From DAHUXT01 sp036273675 (lineage in GTDB: Bacteria; Chloroflexota; Ktedonobacteria; Ktedonobacterales; JADMIN01): 64,000 nt of DNA. The translations under genes and the position numbers were made by a program. This document shows positions 7,879 to 16,127 of the stretch, piece after piece (the stretch's first letter is position 1; each line of letters begins with the position of its first letter). Location: NCBI GenBank assembly GCA_036273675.1, contig DASUHD010000178.1, positions 12,786-76,785 of the forward strand, written 5' to 3'. A model generated the notes under the pieces. It did not search any database, was not told where the DNA came from, and was given only the letters and a program-made list of their open reading frames with translations.

Positions 7879-9975
7879 ATGCACGATATTAACCTGCTGA
7901 TCAATGTCGCGGTAGCGCTAGCGGCTGCCTTCATTGGTGGGTTGCTGGCGCGGCGCATCGGCTTGCCAACGCTCGTTGGCTATCTGATCGCCGGGGTCAT
8001 CATTGGACCGTTCACGCCGGGCTTCGTTGGCGACACCGGGACGATTAGCCAGTTGGCGGAACTCGGCATCATTTTCCTGCTCTTCGGTGTGGGCCTGCAC
8101 TTCTCACTGCGTGACCTGTGGGCGGTGCGCGCGGTCGCCATCCCCGGCGCATTGGCGCAGATGATTCTTATCACCGCACTCGGATTCGGCCTGGCGCGCT
8201 GGTGGGGCATGACCACAGCATCTGGGATCGTGCTTGGCCTCACGCTCTCGATTTCCAGCACCGTCGTGCTCCTGCGCGCCCTGATGGATAACGGCCTGCT
8301 CAATACCTCTCATGGGCGCGTTGCCGTGGGCTGGCTGGTCGTCGAAGACCTGGCTACGGTGCTGATTCTTGTCTTGTTGCCCGCACTCACTGAGGAAACC
8401 GGCGTACCCGTATGGCAATCAGTGGGTCTGGCGTTGCTGAAGGCGGCGATCTTCGCGGCGCTGATGCTGATCGTCGGGACGCGCTTCATTCCCTGGTTGT
8501 TGCTGAGTGTCGCGCAGATGCGTTCGCGCGAGCTATTCATCGTTATAGTCGTAGTCATTACCGTCGGTACGGCGGTCGCCGCGGCGGAACTCTTTGGTGT
8601 CTCGCTGGCGCTCGGCGCATTCCTTGCTGGGGTCGTCGTCAGTGAATCGTCGACTCGGCACCAGGTGAGCGCCGAGGTGCTTCCCTTCCGTGAAACGTTC
8701 ACCGTTCTCTTCTTTGTCTCCATCGGCATGCTCCTCAATCCGCGCAATTTGCTGGGAATCGTCTGGATGGAACTAGCCCTCACGGTTGTCGTCGTCGTGG
8801 GCAAAGCCGTCTTGACGTTCCTTTCCGGCTTCGCGTTGCCCACACCAGCCAGAACGATCCTGGTGGTGGCGGCGGGACGCAGCCAGATCGGCGAATTCTC
8901 CTTTGTACTGGCGGAATCGGCCATCCTTGCTGGCGTCTTCACGCAGGAGCAATACTCAATGGTGCTGACCACCGCGATTATCTCGATTCTGGTCAACCCA
9001 TTCATGTTCCGCCTCATCAAACCCGCTGAATCACTGCTGCGTCGCGCGCCGGGCCTCTGGCGTCGCCTGGACCGGCATGGGACGCCACCAAAGGCGCCCA
9101 CGGAAGACATGAGCGGACACGTTGTCGTCGTCGGATATGGGCGCGTCGGCGAACACATCGTCACCGTGCTGGGCCGTCTGGGGATACCGCGTCTGGTGGT
9201 GGAGTTGGATATTGGCCGCGCCATCGAGCTCGATCAGCAGGGGGTGGCGACGCTCTATGGGGACGCCGCCGACTCGGAGGTGCTCGATCACGCGGGGCTT
9301 AGCCGGGCGCGGGCGCTCGTCGTGACACTGCCAGACGAGACGGCCTGTGAGGTCGTGGTCGCCGCAGGGAGGCGTCAGGCGCCGCAGCTGCCCATCATTG
9401 CGCGCGCCGCGACGCAGCATGGCGTCGAACAGCTGCAGCAACTGGGCGCGCAGGATGTCATCCTGCCCGAGCTGGAGGGCGGCCTCGAAATCATGCGTCA
9501 TACCCTCCTGCAACTTGGCTATCCCACGACATATGTAGACAGCTATGCGGAGGTGGTGCGCCGCGACCGCTACGATATCTCCGTCTCGACAGCGGACGAG
9601 CGAGGCGCCCTCGATCAACTCCTGCGCGCGAGCCGCGCCCTTGGCATCGCCTGGTTCTGCATCAGCGAGGGCAGTTCCCTCATCGACCAGCCGCTATCGG
9701 AGGTGCGGCTGAATACCAATCGCCGGAGCCGCATCATTGCGGTATTGCGCGATGGCCAACTGATCGCGCATCCCGAACCCGGTTTCCGCTTGCGGTCAAA
9801 CGACCTGGTGAGTGTCATCGGCGAAAGTGGCGCATCCGACGGTGTAGATGGTTCGGATGGCGTCGCTATCGGCTCGCTCTCTTCTTCGAATGCGCTCGAA
9901 GACGCTCTCAATCGTCAACTGAAACCGCTCGAAGCCGAGAATATTGCTGAGCCAGGCCCTCCAGAACCCCGTTAA
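7879..9975 (+). CDS. CPA2-family monovalent cation:proton antiporter with RCK domains (KefB/YbaL-like)
   Basis: This 698-residue protein starts at ATG 7879 behind GAGGTGA. Residues 1-375 form about 12 hydrophobic segments of the Na+/H+ exchanger fold (LPTLVGYLIAGVIIGPF, LGIIFLLFGVGLHF). Residues about 415-530 are a TrkA-N/RCK domain with the Rossmann motif VVVVGYGRVGEHIV and an Asp-ended strand VVELD, so NAD(H) or another nucleotide gates it. A TrkA-C domain follows at about 575-660 (SLIDQPLSEVRL, AVLRDGQLI). It probably exports K+ or Na+ from the cytoplasm in exchange for protons. The very C-terminus is polar and low in complexity. Confidence 0.92.
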   Translation: MHDINLLINVAVALAAAFIGGLLARRIGLPTLVGYLIAGVIIGPFTPGFVGDTGTISQLAELGIIFLLFGVGLHFSLRDLWAVRAVAIPGALAQMILITALGFGLARWWGMTTASGIVLGLTLSISSTVVLLRALMDNGLLNTSHGRVAVGWLVVEDLATVLILVLLPALTEETGVPVWQSVGLALLKAAIFAALMLIVGTRFIPWLLLSVAQMRSRELFIVIVVVITVGTAVAAAELFGVSLALGAFLAGVVVSESSTRHQVSAEVLPFRETFTVLFFVSIGMLLNPRNLLGIVWMELALTVVVVVGKAVLTFLSGFALPTPARTILVVAAGRSQIGEFSFVLAESAILAGVFTQEQYSMVLTTAIISILVNPFMFRLIKPAESLLRRAPGLWRRLDRHGTPPKAPTEDMSGHVVVVGYGRVGEHIVTVLGRLGIPRLVVELDIGRAIELDQQGVATLYGDAADSEVLDHAGLSRARALVVTLPDETACEVVVAAGRRQAPQLPIIARAATQHGVEQLQQLGAQDVILPELEGGLEIMRHTLLQLGYPTTYVDSYAEVVRRDRYDISVSTADERGALDQLLRASRALGIAWFCISEGSSLIDQPLSEVRLNTNRRSRIIAVLRDGQLIAHPEPGFRLRSNDLVSVIGESGASDGVDGSDGVAIGSLSSSNALEDALNRQLKPLEAENIAEPGPPEPR

Positions 9976-10039
9976 TCGGCGTCAGCAGCCTTGGGGCGCA
10001 GGCTGAAGGACCAGGAGTCTGCGCGCCGTCCTCTCTAAC

Positions 10040-10088
10040 TCTGCGCAAATACGGCGGATCTCTGCGCGAATCCGCTGAATTTCTGCGC
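10040..10088. promoter_or_regulatory. Three TCTGCGC iterons at exact 21-bp period, with a nested dyad
   Basis: TCTGCGC recurs at 10040, 10061 and 10082, two helical turns apart, and the first two repeats also share most of the following 14 bases. Nested within is GCGGAT-N10-ATCCGC (10054-10075). The block lies 100-150 bases ahead of the oppA-like start, the usual place for an activator or repressor array. Confidence 0.45.
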
Positions 10089-10188
10089 TCTTGGGCGAGA
10101 TGGCAGCACGTATGATGCCGTAGTTCTTGCTGATTGCCAACTGCATGCAAGGGCAAGCATTGTTCGCGTTCTCAGGAGAAAGCAGGAT

Positions 10189-11922
10189 ATGCGCTCACGT
10201 AAAACAATCATGTTCGCGCTGGTCACCATGGCGTCAGTGCTGGTCATGGTACTCACCGCTTGTGGCGGCAGCACCAGCGGAACTGGCGCTCAGGCCCCCG
10301 ACAGCAAACAGGTGATCAGCGTCAGCCTGGTACCTGCGGCGAACGACATTCGTCGTCTTGACCCGCAGAGGATCACCGACCTGTACTCGTTCTCGGCGGC
10401 CCAGCCGGTATTTCCGGGGCTGTATACCTACGACAACGATTACAAGATTATTCCATGGGCGGCCCAGGCGCTGCCTACCGTGACAGATGGCGGCCTGACC
10501 TACACCTTCAAGATCCGCCCTGGTCTGAAGTGGTCCGATGGCACCCCGATTGACGCCAACACGTTCGCGTATTCGTGGAACCGTGGCCTTGATCCCTGCA
10601 CCAATTCAGGCGCGTCTTCGTACCTGTATCCGATCAAAGGCGCCGCCGCGTTCAATCAGGGAACTTGCCCTGACGCCAACGCCACGAACCCGGTTTCTAC
10701 CGACACGCTGATTGGCAAGTCCATTGTAGTGACCGACCCGCAGACGCTGACCGTCACGCTCGAGAAGCCGTTCGCCTATTTCTTGCCAACTGTGGCTGCG
10801 ACCGCTGTCGTGCTGGCTTCTCCGAAGCAGTTGATCGAGAAGTATGGCATCAAAGACTGGACCGAGCACCTGACCGATAACGGTGGATTTGGTGGCAACC
10901 TGTTCAAAGTCACCGTCTGGGATCACAAGGGTAACTTGCAGTTGACCCGCAACGACGGCTTCTGGGGAACCAAGCCGAAGCTGCGCCAGATCAACTTCAA
11001 GATCTACAAAGACGCCGACACTTCCTACAACTCCTACCTGAATGGGCAGGTCGATGTGGGTGTCGCTGGCCTGCCGCCCACGGCAACCTACCAGCAGATG
11101 AAGACGCGCAGTGACTTCCACCAGAGCGATAATCTGGCCACCAGTTATCTCGGCCCGAACTGGGCGAAGCCGCCATTCGACGATCTCGCCGCTCGCCAGG
11201 CCTTCGCGCTGGCCGTTGACCGCGACGCACTGAACGCGGTGGCTCAGGGCGCTGGCACGCCGACCTACCACATCGTGCCAAAGGGGCAGCCGGGCTACTT
11301 CGACGGCCTCAAGAACATTGATGGGAAGACCGGCGCCGCTGCCAACAAGGCGGACGACGCCATGGCGAAGCAGTTGATCACCGACTACGCCAACCGCAAG
11401 TGCGGTGGGGATATCACCAAGTGTCCTAAAGTGACGTACGAGACCAGCAACACCCCCAGCAACATCGCCGGGTCGCAGGCGCTGCTTCAGATGTGGAAGA
11501 CCGCCATGCCTGGGTATCCGGTGGAGATTTCGAACGTTGACTTCGGCACACTCATCAACGATGTCTATTCCGGCAGTGCGCCGCAGCTCTTCGGCATCGG
11601 CTGGATTGTGGACTATCCCGATCCTCAGGACTGGCTCTCGCTGCAATTCCTGCCTGGTTCCTCGGTGAACGTGCAGAACATCAACTACGCGCCAGCCAAT
11701 GACCTGATGAATCAGGCCGATATCGAGCAGGATCAGACGAAGCGCTTCCAGTTGTACAATCAGGCCGAGCAGATGATGGTTGACCAGGTCGGCTGGATTG
11801 TCACGAACCAGCAAATCGCGGTCTGGCTCTTCAGCGGGAGCAAGATCGCAGGGTATCGCCAGAATACCTCTGGCTACACCTCGCTGACCGACTGGCAGAA
11901 TACCGTCTACGTGAAGGGCTAG
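10189..11922 (+). CDS. Oligopeptide ABC transporter substrate-binding lipoprotein (OppA family)
   Basis: This 577-residue protein has a lipoprotein signal (MRSRKTIMFA, hydrophobic core, lipobox VLTACGG) and the SBP_bac_5 fold: RRLDPQRITDLYSF near the start, YTFKIRPGLKWSDGTPIDANTFAYSWNR-like region at residues 100-130, and TWNVD/IGWIVDYPDPQDWLS around 465. It would be tethered outside the membrane and pass peptides to the two permeases downstream. The start follows GGAGAAAGCAGGAT. A hairpin at 11951-11993 separates it from the permease gene, as is common where the binding protein is made in excess. Confidence 0.93.
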   Translation: MRSRKTIMFALVTMASVLVMVLTACGGSTSGTGAQAPDSKQVISVSLVPAANDIRRLDPQRITDLYSFSAAQPVFPGLYTYDNDYKIIPWAAQALPTVTDGGLTYTFKIRPGLKWSDGTPIDANTFAYSWNRGLDPCTNSGASSYLYPIKGAAAFNQGTCPDANATNPVSTDTLIGKSIVVTDPQTLTVTLEKPFAYFLPTVAATAVVLASPKQLIEKYGIKDWTEHLTDNGGFGGNLFKVTVWDHKGNLQLTRNDGFWGTKPKLRQINFKIYKDADTSYNSYLNGQVDVGVAGLPPTATYQQMKTRSDFHQSDNLATSYLGPNWAKPPFDDLAARQAFALAVDRDALNAVAQGAGTPTYHIVPKGQPGYFDGLKNIDGKTGAAANKADDAMAKQLITDYANRKCGGDITKCPKVTYETSNTPSNIAGSQALLQMWKTAMPGYPVEISNVDFGTLINDVYSGSAPQLFGIGWIVDYPDPQDWLSLQFLPGSSVNVQNINYAPANDLMNQADIEQDQTKRFQLYNQAEQMMVDQVGWIVTNQQIAVWLFSGSKIAGYRQNTSGYTSLTDWQNTVYVKG

Positions 11923-11950
11923 CGCCCAGGCGCTTGTCTGACGTGTAGTG

Positions 11951-11993
11951 GAAGGGGAAGCAGGGCCGCATCCGTGGCTCTGCCTTCTCCTTC
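11951..11993 (+). terminator. Intercistronic hairpin between binding protein and permease
   Basis: GAAGGGGAAGCAGGGCC pairs imperfectly with GGCTCTGCCTTCTCCTTC across a loop of 8 bases. There is no T tract, so it more likely attenuates transcription or protects the upstream message than ends it fully. Confidence 0.5.
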
Positions 11994-12127
11994 GCTCACA
12001 ACGACGCTTAGTCAGGTGGGGTATGCGTACCAAACGTATCTCGTCATCTATTCCGCTCCTGCGCATAGCGACACCTCTTGCGCAACGTTGAACCATGCGG
12101 TGCGAAAGTCGCCAGGGGAGATAAAGT

Positions 12128-13147
12128 ATGGGTGATTTTCTTTCGGGCGCCGTCCCGGTAATTCTCGGCCTCGCGGTGCTGGCATTACTGGTGTTAGCGA
12201 CTCTCCGGTTGGGAGTTCGCTTCGTAATACGCCGCCTGGTGGGACTGGTTTTCGTGATTATTGGGGTGACATTCATCACGTTCATCATGGGCTACTTTGC
12301 CCCTGGAAACGCCGTCTATACGCAACTGGGCCAGCATTATACCAAAGAAGCGTACGACCATCTTACCCAGTTCTATGGGCTGAATCTGCCCTGGTATCAG
12401 CAGTATCTCAACTTCCTGGGGCGGCTCCTCCATTTCGATCTGGGCTACTCCTTTATCAATGAAGCGGATTCTGTCTGGACAATCCTGGGGCGTTACGTAC
12501 CCGCCTCAGCGGTGTTGGGTATCTCGGGCGTTGTGCTCGCAGTGCTGGTGGGCGTGCCTCTAGGCGTGATCGCGGCGATGCGCGCGCGCACCCGTGTTGA
12601 TAGCACGGTGCAAGGCGTCGCGCTGGTGCTATTTGCGTTGCCGAGTTTCGTGATTATCCCGATTTTCGACCTCGCGATGGTCTGGCTGCATTCCCAGGGT
12701 CTGCCCTCTCTGGCGGTCTCTGGTTGGGGATCGCTTGATACCATGATCGCTCCGATTGTGATTTTCAGCGCGAGCATCTTCGCCTTCTACGTGCGTCTCA
12801 CCCGTTCGAGCATGCTCGAAGTGCTGGGACAAGACTACGTGCGTACGGCGCGCGCTAAGGGCATACACGAGCGCATGGTCATCTGGCGTCATGCGTTTCG
12901 CAACGCGCTCATTCCGCTGCTCACCGCTGTCGGCCCAGCGCTGGCCTTCGCCGTAGTAGGCGTGTTTGTGGTCGAGCTGCTCTTCAATATCCCCGGCATC
13001 GGCACGGAAACGATCGCGGCAATTACCCAGCGCGACTTCCCCGTTGTGCAGGGGACGGTGATTCTGCTCGCCGTCACGATTGTCCTCATGAATCTGATGA
13101 CGGATATCGCGTATGGTTTCGCCGACCCACGCATCAAGACCGAATAG
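12128..13147 (+). CDS. Peptide ABC transporter permease (OppB/DppB-like)
   Basis: This 339-residue membrane protein has an extra N-terminal hydrophobic segment (VILGLAVLALLVLATL) ahead of the normal OppB start RFVIRRLVGLVFVIIGV. Typical features follow: the GLNLPWYQQYLNFLGRLLHFDLGYSF stretch just before the transport domain and the cytoplasmic EAA loop DYVRTARAKGIHERMVIWRHAFRNALIPL, which contacts the ATPase. It ends with FADPRIK. The start lies behind GGGGAGATAAAGT. Confidence 0.93.
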   Translation: MGDFLSGAVPVILGLAVLALLVLATLRLGVRFVIRRLVGLVFVIIGVTFITFIMGYFAPGNAVYTQLGQHYTKEAYDHLTQFYGLNLPWYQQYLNFLGRLLHFDLGYSFINEADSVWTILGRYVPASAVLGISGVVLAVLVGVPLGVIAAMRARTRVDSTVQGVALVLFALPSFVIIPIFDLAMVWLHSQGLPSLAVSGWGSLDTMIAPIVIFSASIFAFYVRLTRSSMLEVLGQDYVRTARAKGIHERMVIWRHAFRNALIPLLTAVGPALAFAVVGVFVVELLFNIPGIGTETIAAITQRDFPVVQGTVILLAVTIVLMNLMTDIAYGFADPRIKTE

Positions 13148-13189
13148 CAGGCGCGAGATGCAGGCTACGTACGAGAAGGCTGGTGAGTT

Positions 13190-14260
13190 ATGACGATCAA
13201 TCGTGACTTCGAGGAGCAGAGCGCTGGCGCCCAGGTTGGTGTTGGTCCATTCTACGACAATACAAATGCGCCGACCCAGGCGATGCTCGATACCCAGGTG
13301 ATGATGGACAGCCCGGAAGCGAAATCGCGGTCACCACTGGTGGCCTCGCTGCGGCGCTTCGGGCGCGATAAACGGGCGATGATTAGCCTGGCGATCATTG
13401 TGGTCATCGTCGGGATCGCCTTCATCGGTCCGCTCATCTATATGCACATCGGTCCGACTATCATCGGTGGCCCGTCGTTGCAGGATCACATCGGCCCGCA
13501 GATTTACCACGACCCCACCCACCAGGAGTTGACCAAACTTAATCAGCCGCCCAGCGCAGCCTATCCGCTGGGTACGGACCAGCTTGGTCGCGACATTCTG
13601 GCCCGCCTGATGGCCGGAGTTCAGGTCTCGATCGTTATCACCATGGTGGTTGTGACCTTTGACGTTGTCCTGGGTCTGATTATCGGGACGCTCGCGGGTT
13701 TCTTCGGCGGCTGGATGGATACATTCCTGGCGCGCTTCACCGATCTGATGTTCGCGTTCCCCATCCTGCTCTTCGCGATCCTCGCGGCTGCGACGCTCGG
13801 CCCGGCATTTATCGACCGTTTCGGCCCGTCAGGACGACTGCTGCTGGTGGCCCTGGCGCTCGGATTCACCATCTGGCCACAGATGGCGCGTTTTGTGCGC
13901 GGCCAGACGCTTTCGCTCAAAGGGCAGCAATATGTCGAGGCGGCGAGGAGTGTCGGCGGCACCGACCGGGCGGTTATCACGCGCCACATCGTCCCCAATC
14001 TCTTCAATATCGTGCTGACGGCGGCGACATTGGATATGGTGGGCATCATCACGGCGGAGGCGACGCTCTCGCTGCTCGGCCTGGGGGTGCAGGCGCCGGG
14101 GTCGAGCCTGGGGCTGATGATCTCCGATGCCTCGGGACTGATCTACATTCAGTGGACCGAGGTGCTCTGGCCGGTGTTGGTGCTGGCCGCGCTGGTTCTC
14201 TGCTTCTCGTTTGTCGGCGACGGGGTGGGCGATGCGTTCAACCCGCGGACGAAAGACTAG
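13190..14260 (+). CDS. Peptide ABC transporter permease (OppC/DppC-like)
   Basis: This 356-residue partner permease has a long hydrophilic N-terminus of about 55 residues, a first membrane segment ISLAIIVVIVGIAFIGPLIY, the LGTDQLGRDILARLMAGVQVSI element diagnostic for OppC proteins, and the EAA loop QYVEAARSVGGTDRAVITRHIVPNL. It ends GDGVGDAFNPRTKD. The gap to oppB is 42 bp. Genes for the OppD and OppF ATPases are missing from the operon. Confidence 0.94.
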   Translation: MTINRDFEEQSAGAQVGVGPFYDNTNAPTQAMLDTQVMMDSPEAKSRSPLVASLRRFGRDKRAMISLAIIVVIVGIAFIGPLIYMHIGPTIIGGPSLQDHIGPQIYHDPTHQELTKLNQPPSAAYPLGTDQLGRDILARLMAGVQVSIVITMVVVTFDVVLGLIIGTLAGFFGGWMDTFLARFTDLMFAFPILLFAILAAATLGPAFIDRFGPSGRLLLVALALGFTIWPQMARFVRGQTLSLKGQQYVEAARSVGGTDRAVITRHIVPNLFNIVLTAATLDMVGIITAEATLSLLGLGVQAPGSSLGLMISDASGLIYIQWTEVLWPVLVLAALVLCFSFVGDGVGDAFNPRTKD

Positions 14261-14312
14261 CCAGGGGACGATAGGTAGCAAGGATGGTTATGAGTGAGCA
14301 AGGACGAGAGTC

Positions 14313-15074
14313 ATGCTGACTGATCAACAGATGCCGGATGCCTCCGGCGCGGGAAGCTCCAGCCAGCCTCCCGCGCCGCGCGGGCGGCGTCCGCTGGCGA
14401 TTGCCGGGGCGGTTGTCGTGCTGGTGGCGATCATCGCGGGGGTCGTCTGGGGCGTGACGCGCGGGAATGCGGGCGTAGCGAACCATCCAGGCGCCACGCC
14501 GAGCGCTACGGTGACGCCCGCGCCACGGGTGGTCTATCAGTCCGACTGGTCGCACGGCGCCGATGGCTGGACGCTGCCCGCGACGGCACGGGTTGTCGAT
14601 GGGCATCTGGCGATCTCCGGCAGCCAGGCGGTGCAGGTCGAGATTCCCTATGTGCCGACGACGCGCAACTACACGATTGAGATGGACTACCAGATCGTGC
14701 GCGCGGAGATTGGGGGACACTTCGGCCTGACGGCGTTCAACGGCTCTGGCGACCGCCAGTATCTGGCGCAGATGCAGTGTACGCCGATGCACCAGGGCGC
14801 GTGGAACCCCTCGCTGGGAGGATGCGTCGGCGCGGTCCTGGTGACGGCGCGCGGCGGCACGTATCCCGCGGGCCTGTTTACCTCAGACTACGTCGTCCAC
14901 GGTGGGGCGCAGTCATTTAGCCTTGGCCTGGCGGGCGATACCGTCAACTTCTGCTCGTCGGGTGACTGCGTCTCGCCCGTATCGAGCGCGACGCCGCTGG
15001 ACACCTCGCCGCACCTGATGATCGAAGACCGCGCCGTCAACCTGATCGTCACGCGCATTGCGGTGCTGGCCTGA
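14313..15074 (+). CDS. Membrane-anchored protein with an extracellular beta-sandwich-like domain
   Basis: This 253-residue protein has one transmembrane segment (LAIAGAVVVLVAIIAGVVW, residues 30-48) after a basic RGRRP, giving a type II topology. The outer part begins VVYQSDWSHGADGW and runs through VQVEIPYVP, YTIEMDYQIVRA and GHFGLTAFNGSG, which looks like a concanavalin/DUF1080-type jelly roll. It has two cysteine-containing loops (MQCTPMH, FCSSGDCVS). It follows oppC by 52 bp and probably belongs to the operon, occupying the place usually taken by ATPase genes. The function is unknown; binding of a sugar or peptide outside the cell is a guess. Confidence 0.6.
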   Translation: MLTDQQMPDASGAGSSSQPPAPRGRRPLAIAGAVVVLVAIIAGVVWGVTRGNAGVANHPGATPSATVTPAPRVVYQSDWSHGADGWTLPATARVVDGHLAISGSQAVQVEIPYVPTTRNYTIEMDYQIVRAEIGGHFGLTAFNGSGDRQYLAQMQCTPMHQGAWNPSLGGCVGAVLVTARGGTYPAGLFTSDYVVHGGAQSFSLGLAGDTVNFCSSGDCVSPVSSATPLDTSPHLMIEDRAVNLIVTRIAVLA

Positions 15075-15084
15075 CAGAGCGGGT

Positions 15085-15121
15085 ATCACGCCGAGCGGTC
15101 AGGCGAAGTCGTCGGCGTGAT
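15085..15121 (+). terminator. Hairpin at the end of the opp operon
   Basis: ATCACGCCGA and TCGGCGTGAT form a perfect 10-bp stem around a 17-base loop, 10 bases after the last stop codon of the operon. No strong T tract follows. Confidence 0.55.
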
Positions 15122-15209
15122 ATTGTGTATGTAGAAGCCCGCCCTGGGCTTCTCTGGACGAGATGCGCCGTACCCGGTCCGCAAAGTCGACGCATGGAGT
15201 CCCACCCCT

Positions 15210-15572
15210 TTGACCATCAGTAGCATTCCGCAAATCTTCGGCGCCTTGCTCATCCTCGCTCCCTTTGCCCTTGCGCAGTTCCGCCTGCTTGGCCAGCATT
15301 CCTGGCCCTATCTACTCCCAAATATGGCTGGCTCGGCTCTACTCTGTGCGCTCGCGCTGCTCGGCGCGCAGTGGGGCTTCGTGCTGCTGGAAAACGTCTG
15401 GGCGCTTGTCTCGCTATGGGGCCACATTGCCCTGTTACGTGGCAAGCGCACCCCGCCCCGAATCCTTAGCCCAGGCAGGCGGACGGGGGATTGCTGGCCA
15501 TGTCCTGACCACCTACTCTTCCGCGCCGCATATGTGGCTCGTGTTCAACGTGTTGTGCTACTATATCGTTAG
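15210..15572 (+). CDS. Small membrane protein, CBU_0592-like
   Basis: The first 80 residues match the pattern of small CBU_0592-type proteins: IPQIFGALLILAPFALAQ, then SWPYLLPNMAGSALLCALALLGAQWGFVLLEN and VWALVSLWGHIALLRG, i.e. three membrane helices. The start appears to be TTG 15210 (GGAG 9 bases upstream); no ATG is in frame before the first helix. The polar tail beyond residue 85 is unlike the family and may not be conserved. No function is known. Confidence 0.55.
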   Translation: MTISSIPQIFGALLILAPFALAQFRLLGQHSWPYLLPNMAGSALLCALALLGAQWGFVLLENVWALVSLWGHIALLRGKRTPPRILSPGRRTGDCWPCPDHLLFRAAYVARVQRVVLLYR

Positions 15573-15659
15573 GCTAACGAACGATCTGGCTGCGCGCCTC
15601 ATGCTGGCACGGCGGACGGTTTAGCCTGCCTGATATTCTCGGTGGTCATGGAGGCTATC

Positions 15660-16127
15660 ATGTCGAATTCCCCGGCATCCACGTCCGCAACCGGCACGGT
15701 CGACGCGCTGGCAGTCGCTAACCGTCTGCGGCCAGCGTTGTTGCGCATCCACCGCTATCTCCGTTTGGAGGCGCACGAGTTGGGTGTGACCAGCACGCAG
15801 GCGAGTCTGCTGGGCGCGATACAGCGCGCCGGGGGCATTGGCCTGGGTGAGCTGGCCTCCCAGGAGCACATGAGCGCCCCGACCCTGGTGGGCCACATCG
15901 ACAAGCTCCAGGCGCTCGGCCTGCTCGAACGCGCGCGCAGTGACCCCAATGATCGGCGCCGGGTCACGCTGAACCTCACGCCCGCGGGAGAAGGCGTGCT
16001 CAAGACGCTGCGCGAACGCCGGACCGCGTGGCTCGCCGCTCGCCTGGAGGCGCTGACGCCAGAGGCGCTGACAGCCGTAGAGGCCGCCATCGAGCCGCTG
16101 TCTCAGCTGGTGAGGCGCAACGCATGA
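15660..16127 (+). CDS. MarR-family transcriptional regulator
   Basis: This 155-residue winged-helix protein contains VTSTQASLLGAIQRAGGIGLGELASQEHMSAPTL as helices and the wing RARSDPNDRRRVTLNLTPAG, where the DxRxRR pattern of MarR proteins is clear. ATG 15660 follows GGAGGCTATC and is preferred to 15642. Its stop overlaps the start of the exporter gene by 4 bases (ATGA), so it probably senses a substrate of that pump and controls both genes. Confidence 0.93.
   Translation: MSNSPASTSATGTVDALAVANRLRPALLRIHRYLRLEAHELGVTSTQASLLGAIQRAGGIGLGELASQEHMSAPTLVGHIDKLQALGLLERARSDPNDRRRVTLNLTPAGEGVLKTLRERRTAWLAARLEALTPEALTAVEAAIEPLSQLVRRNA

Noticed and set aside
8310..9224. 304-codon minus-strand frame opposite the antiporter
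   Set aside because: Thr/Ser/Arg-rich antisense of membrane helices; no motif.
10606..12288. 560-codon open frame on the minus strand opposite the oppA-like gene
   Set aside because: It lies wholly across a well-supported substrate-binding protein gene, has an Arg/Val-rich composition typical of antisense frames in high-GC DNA and shows no family motif.
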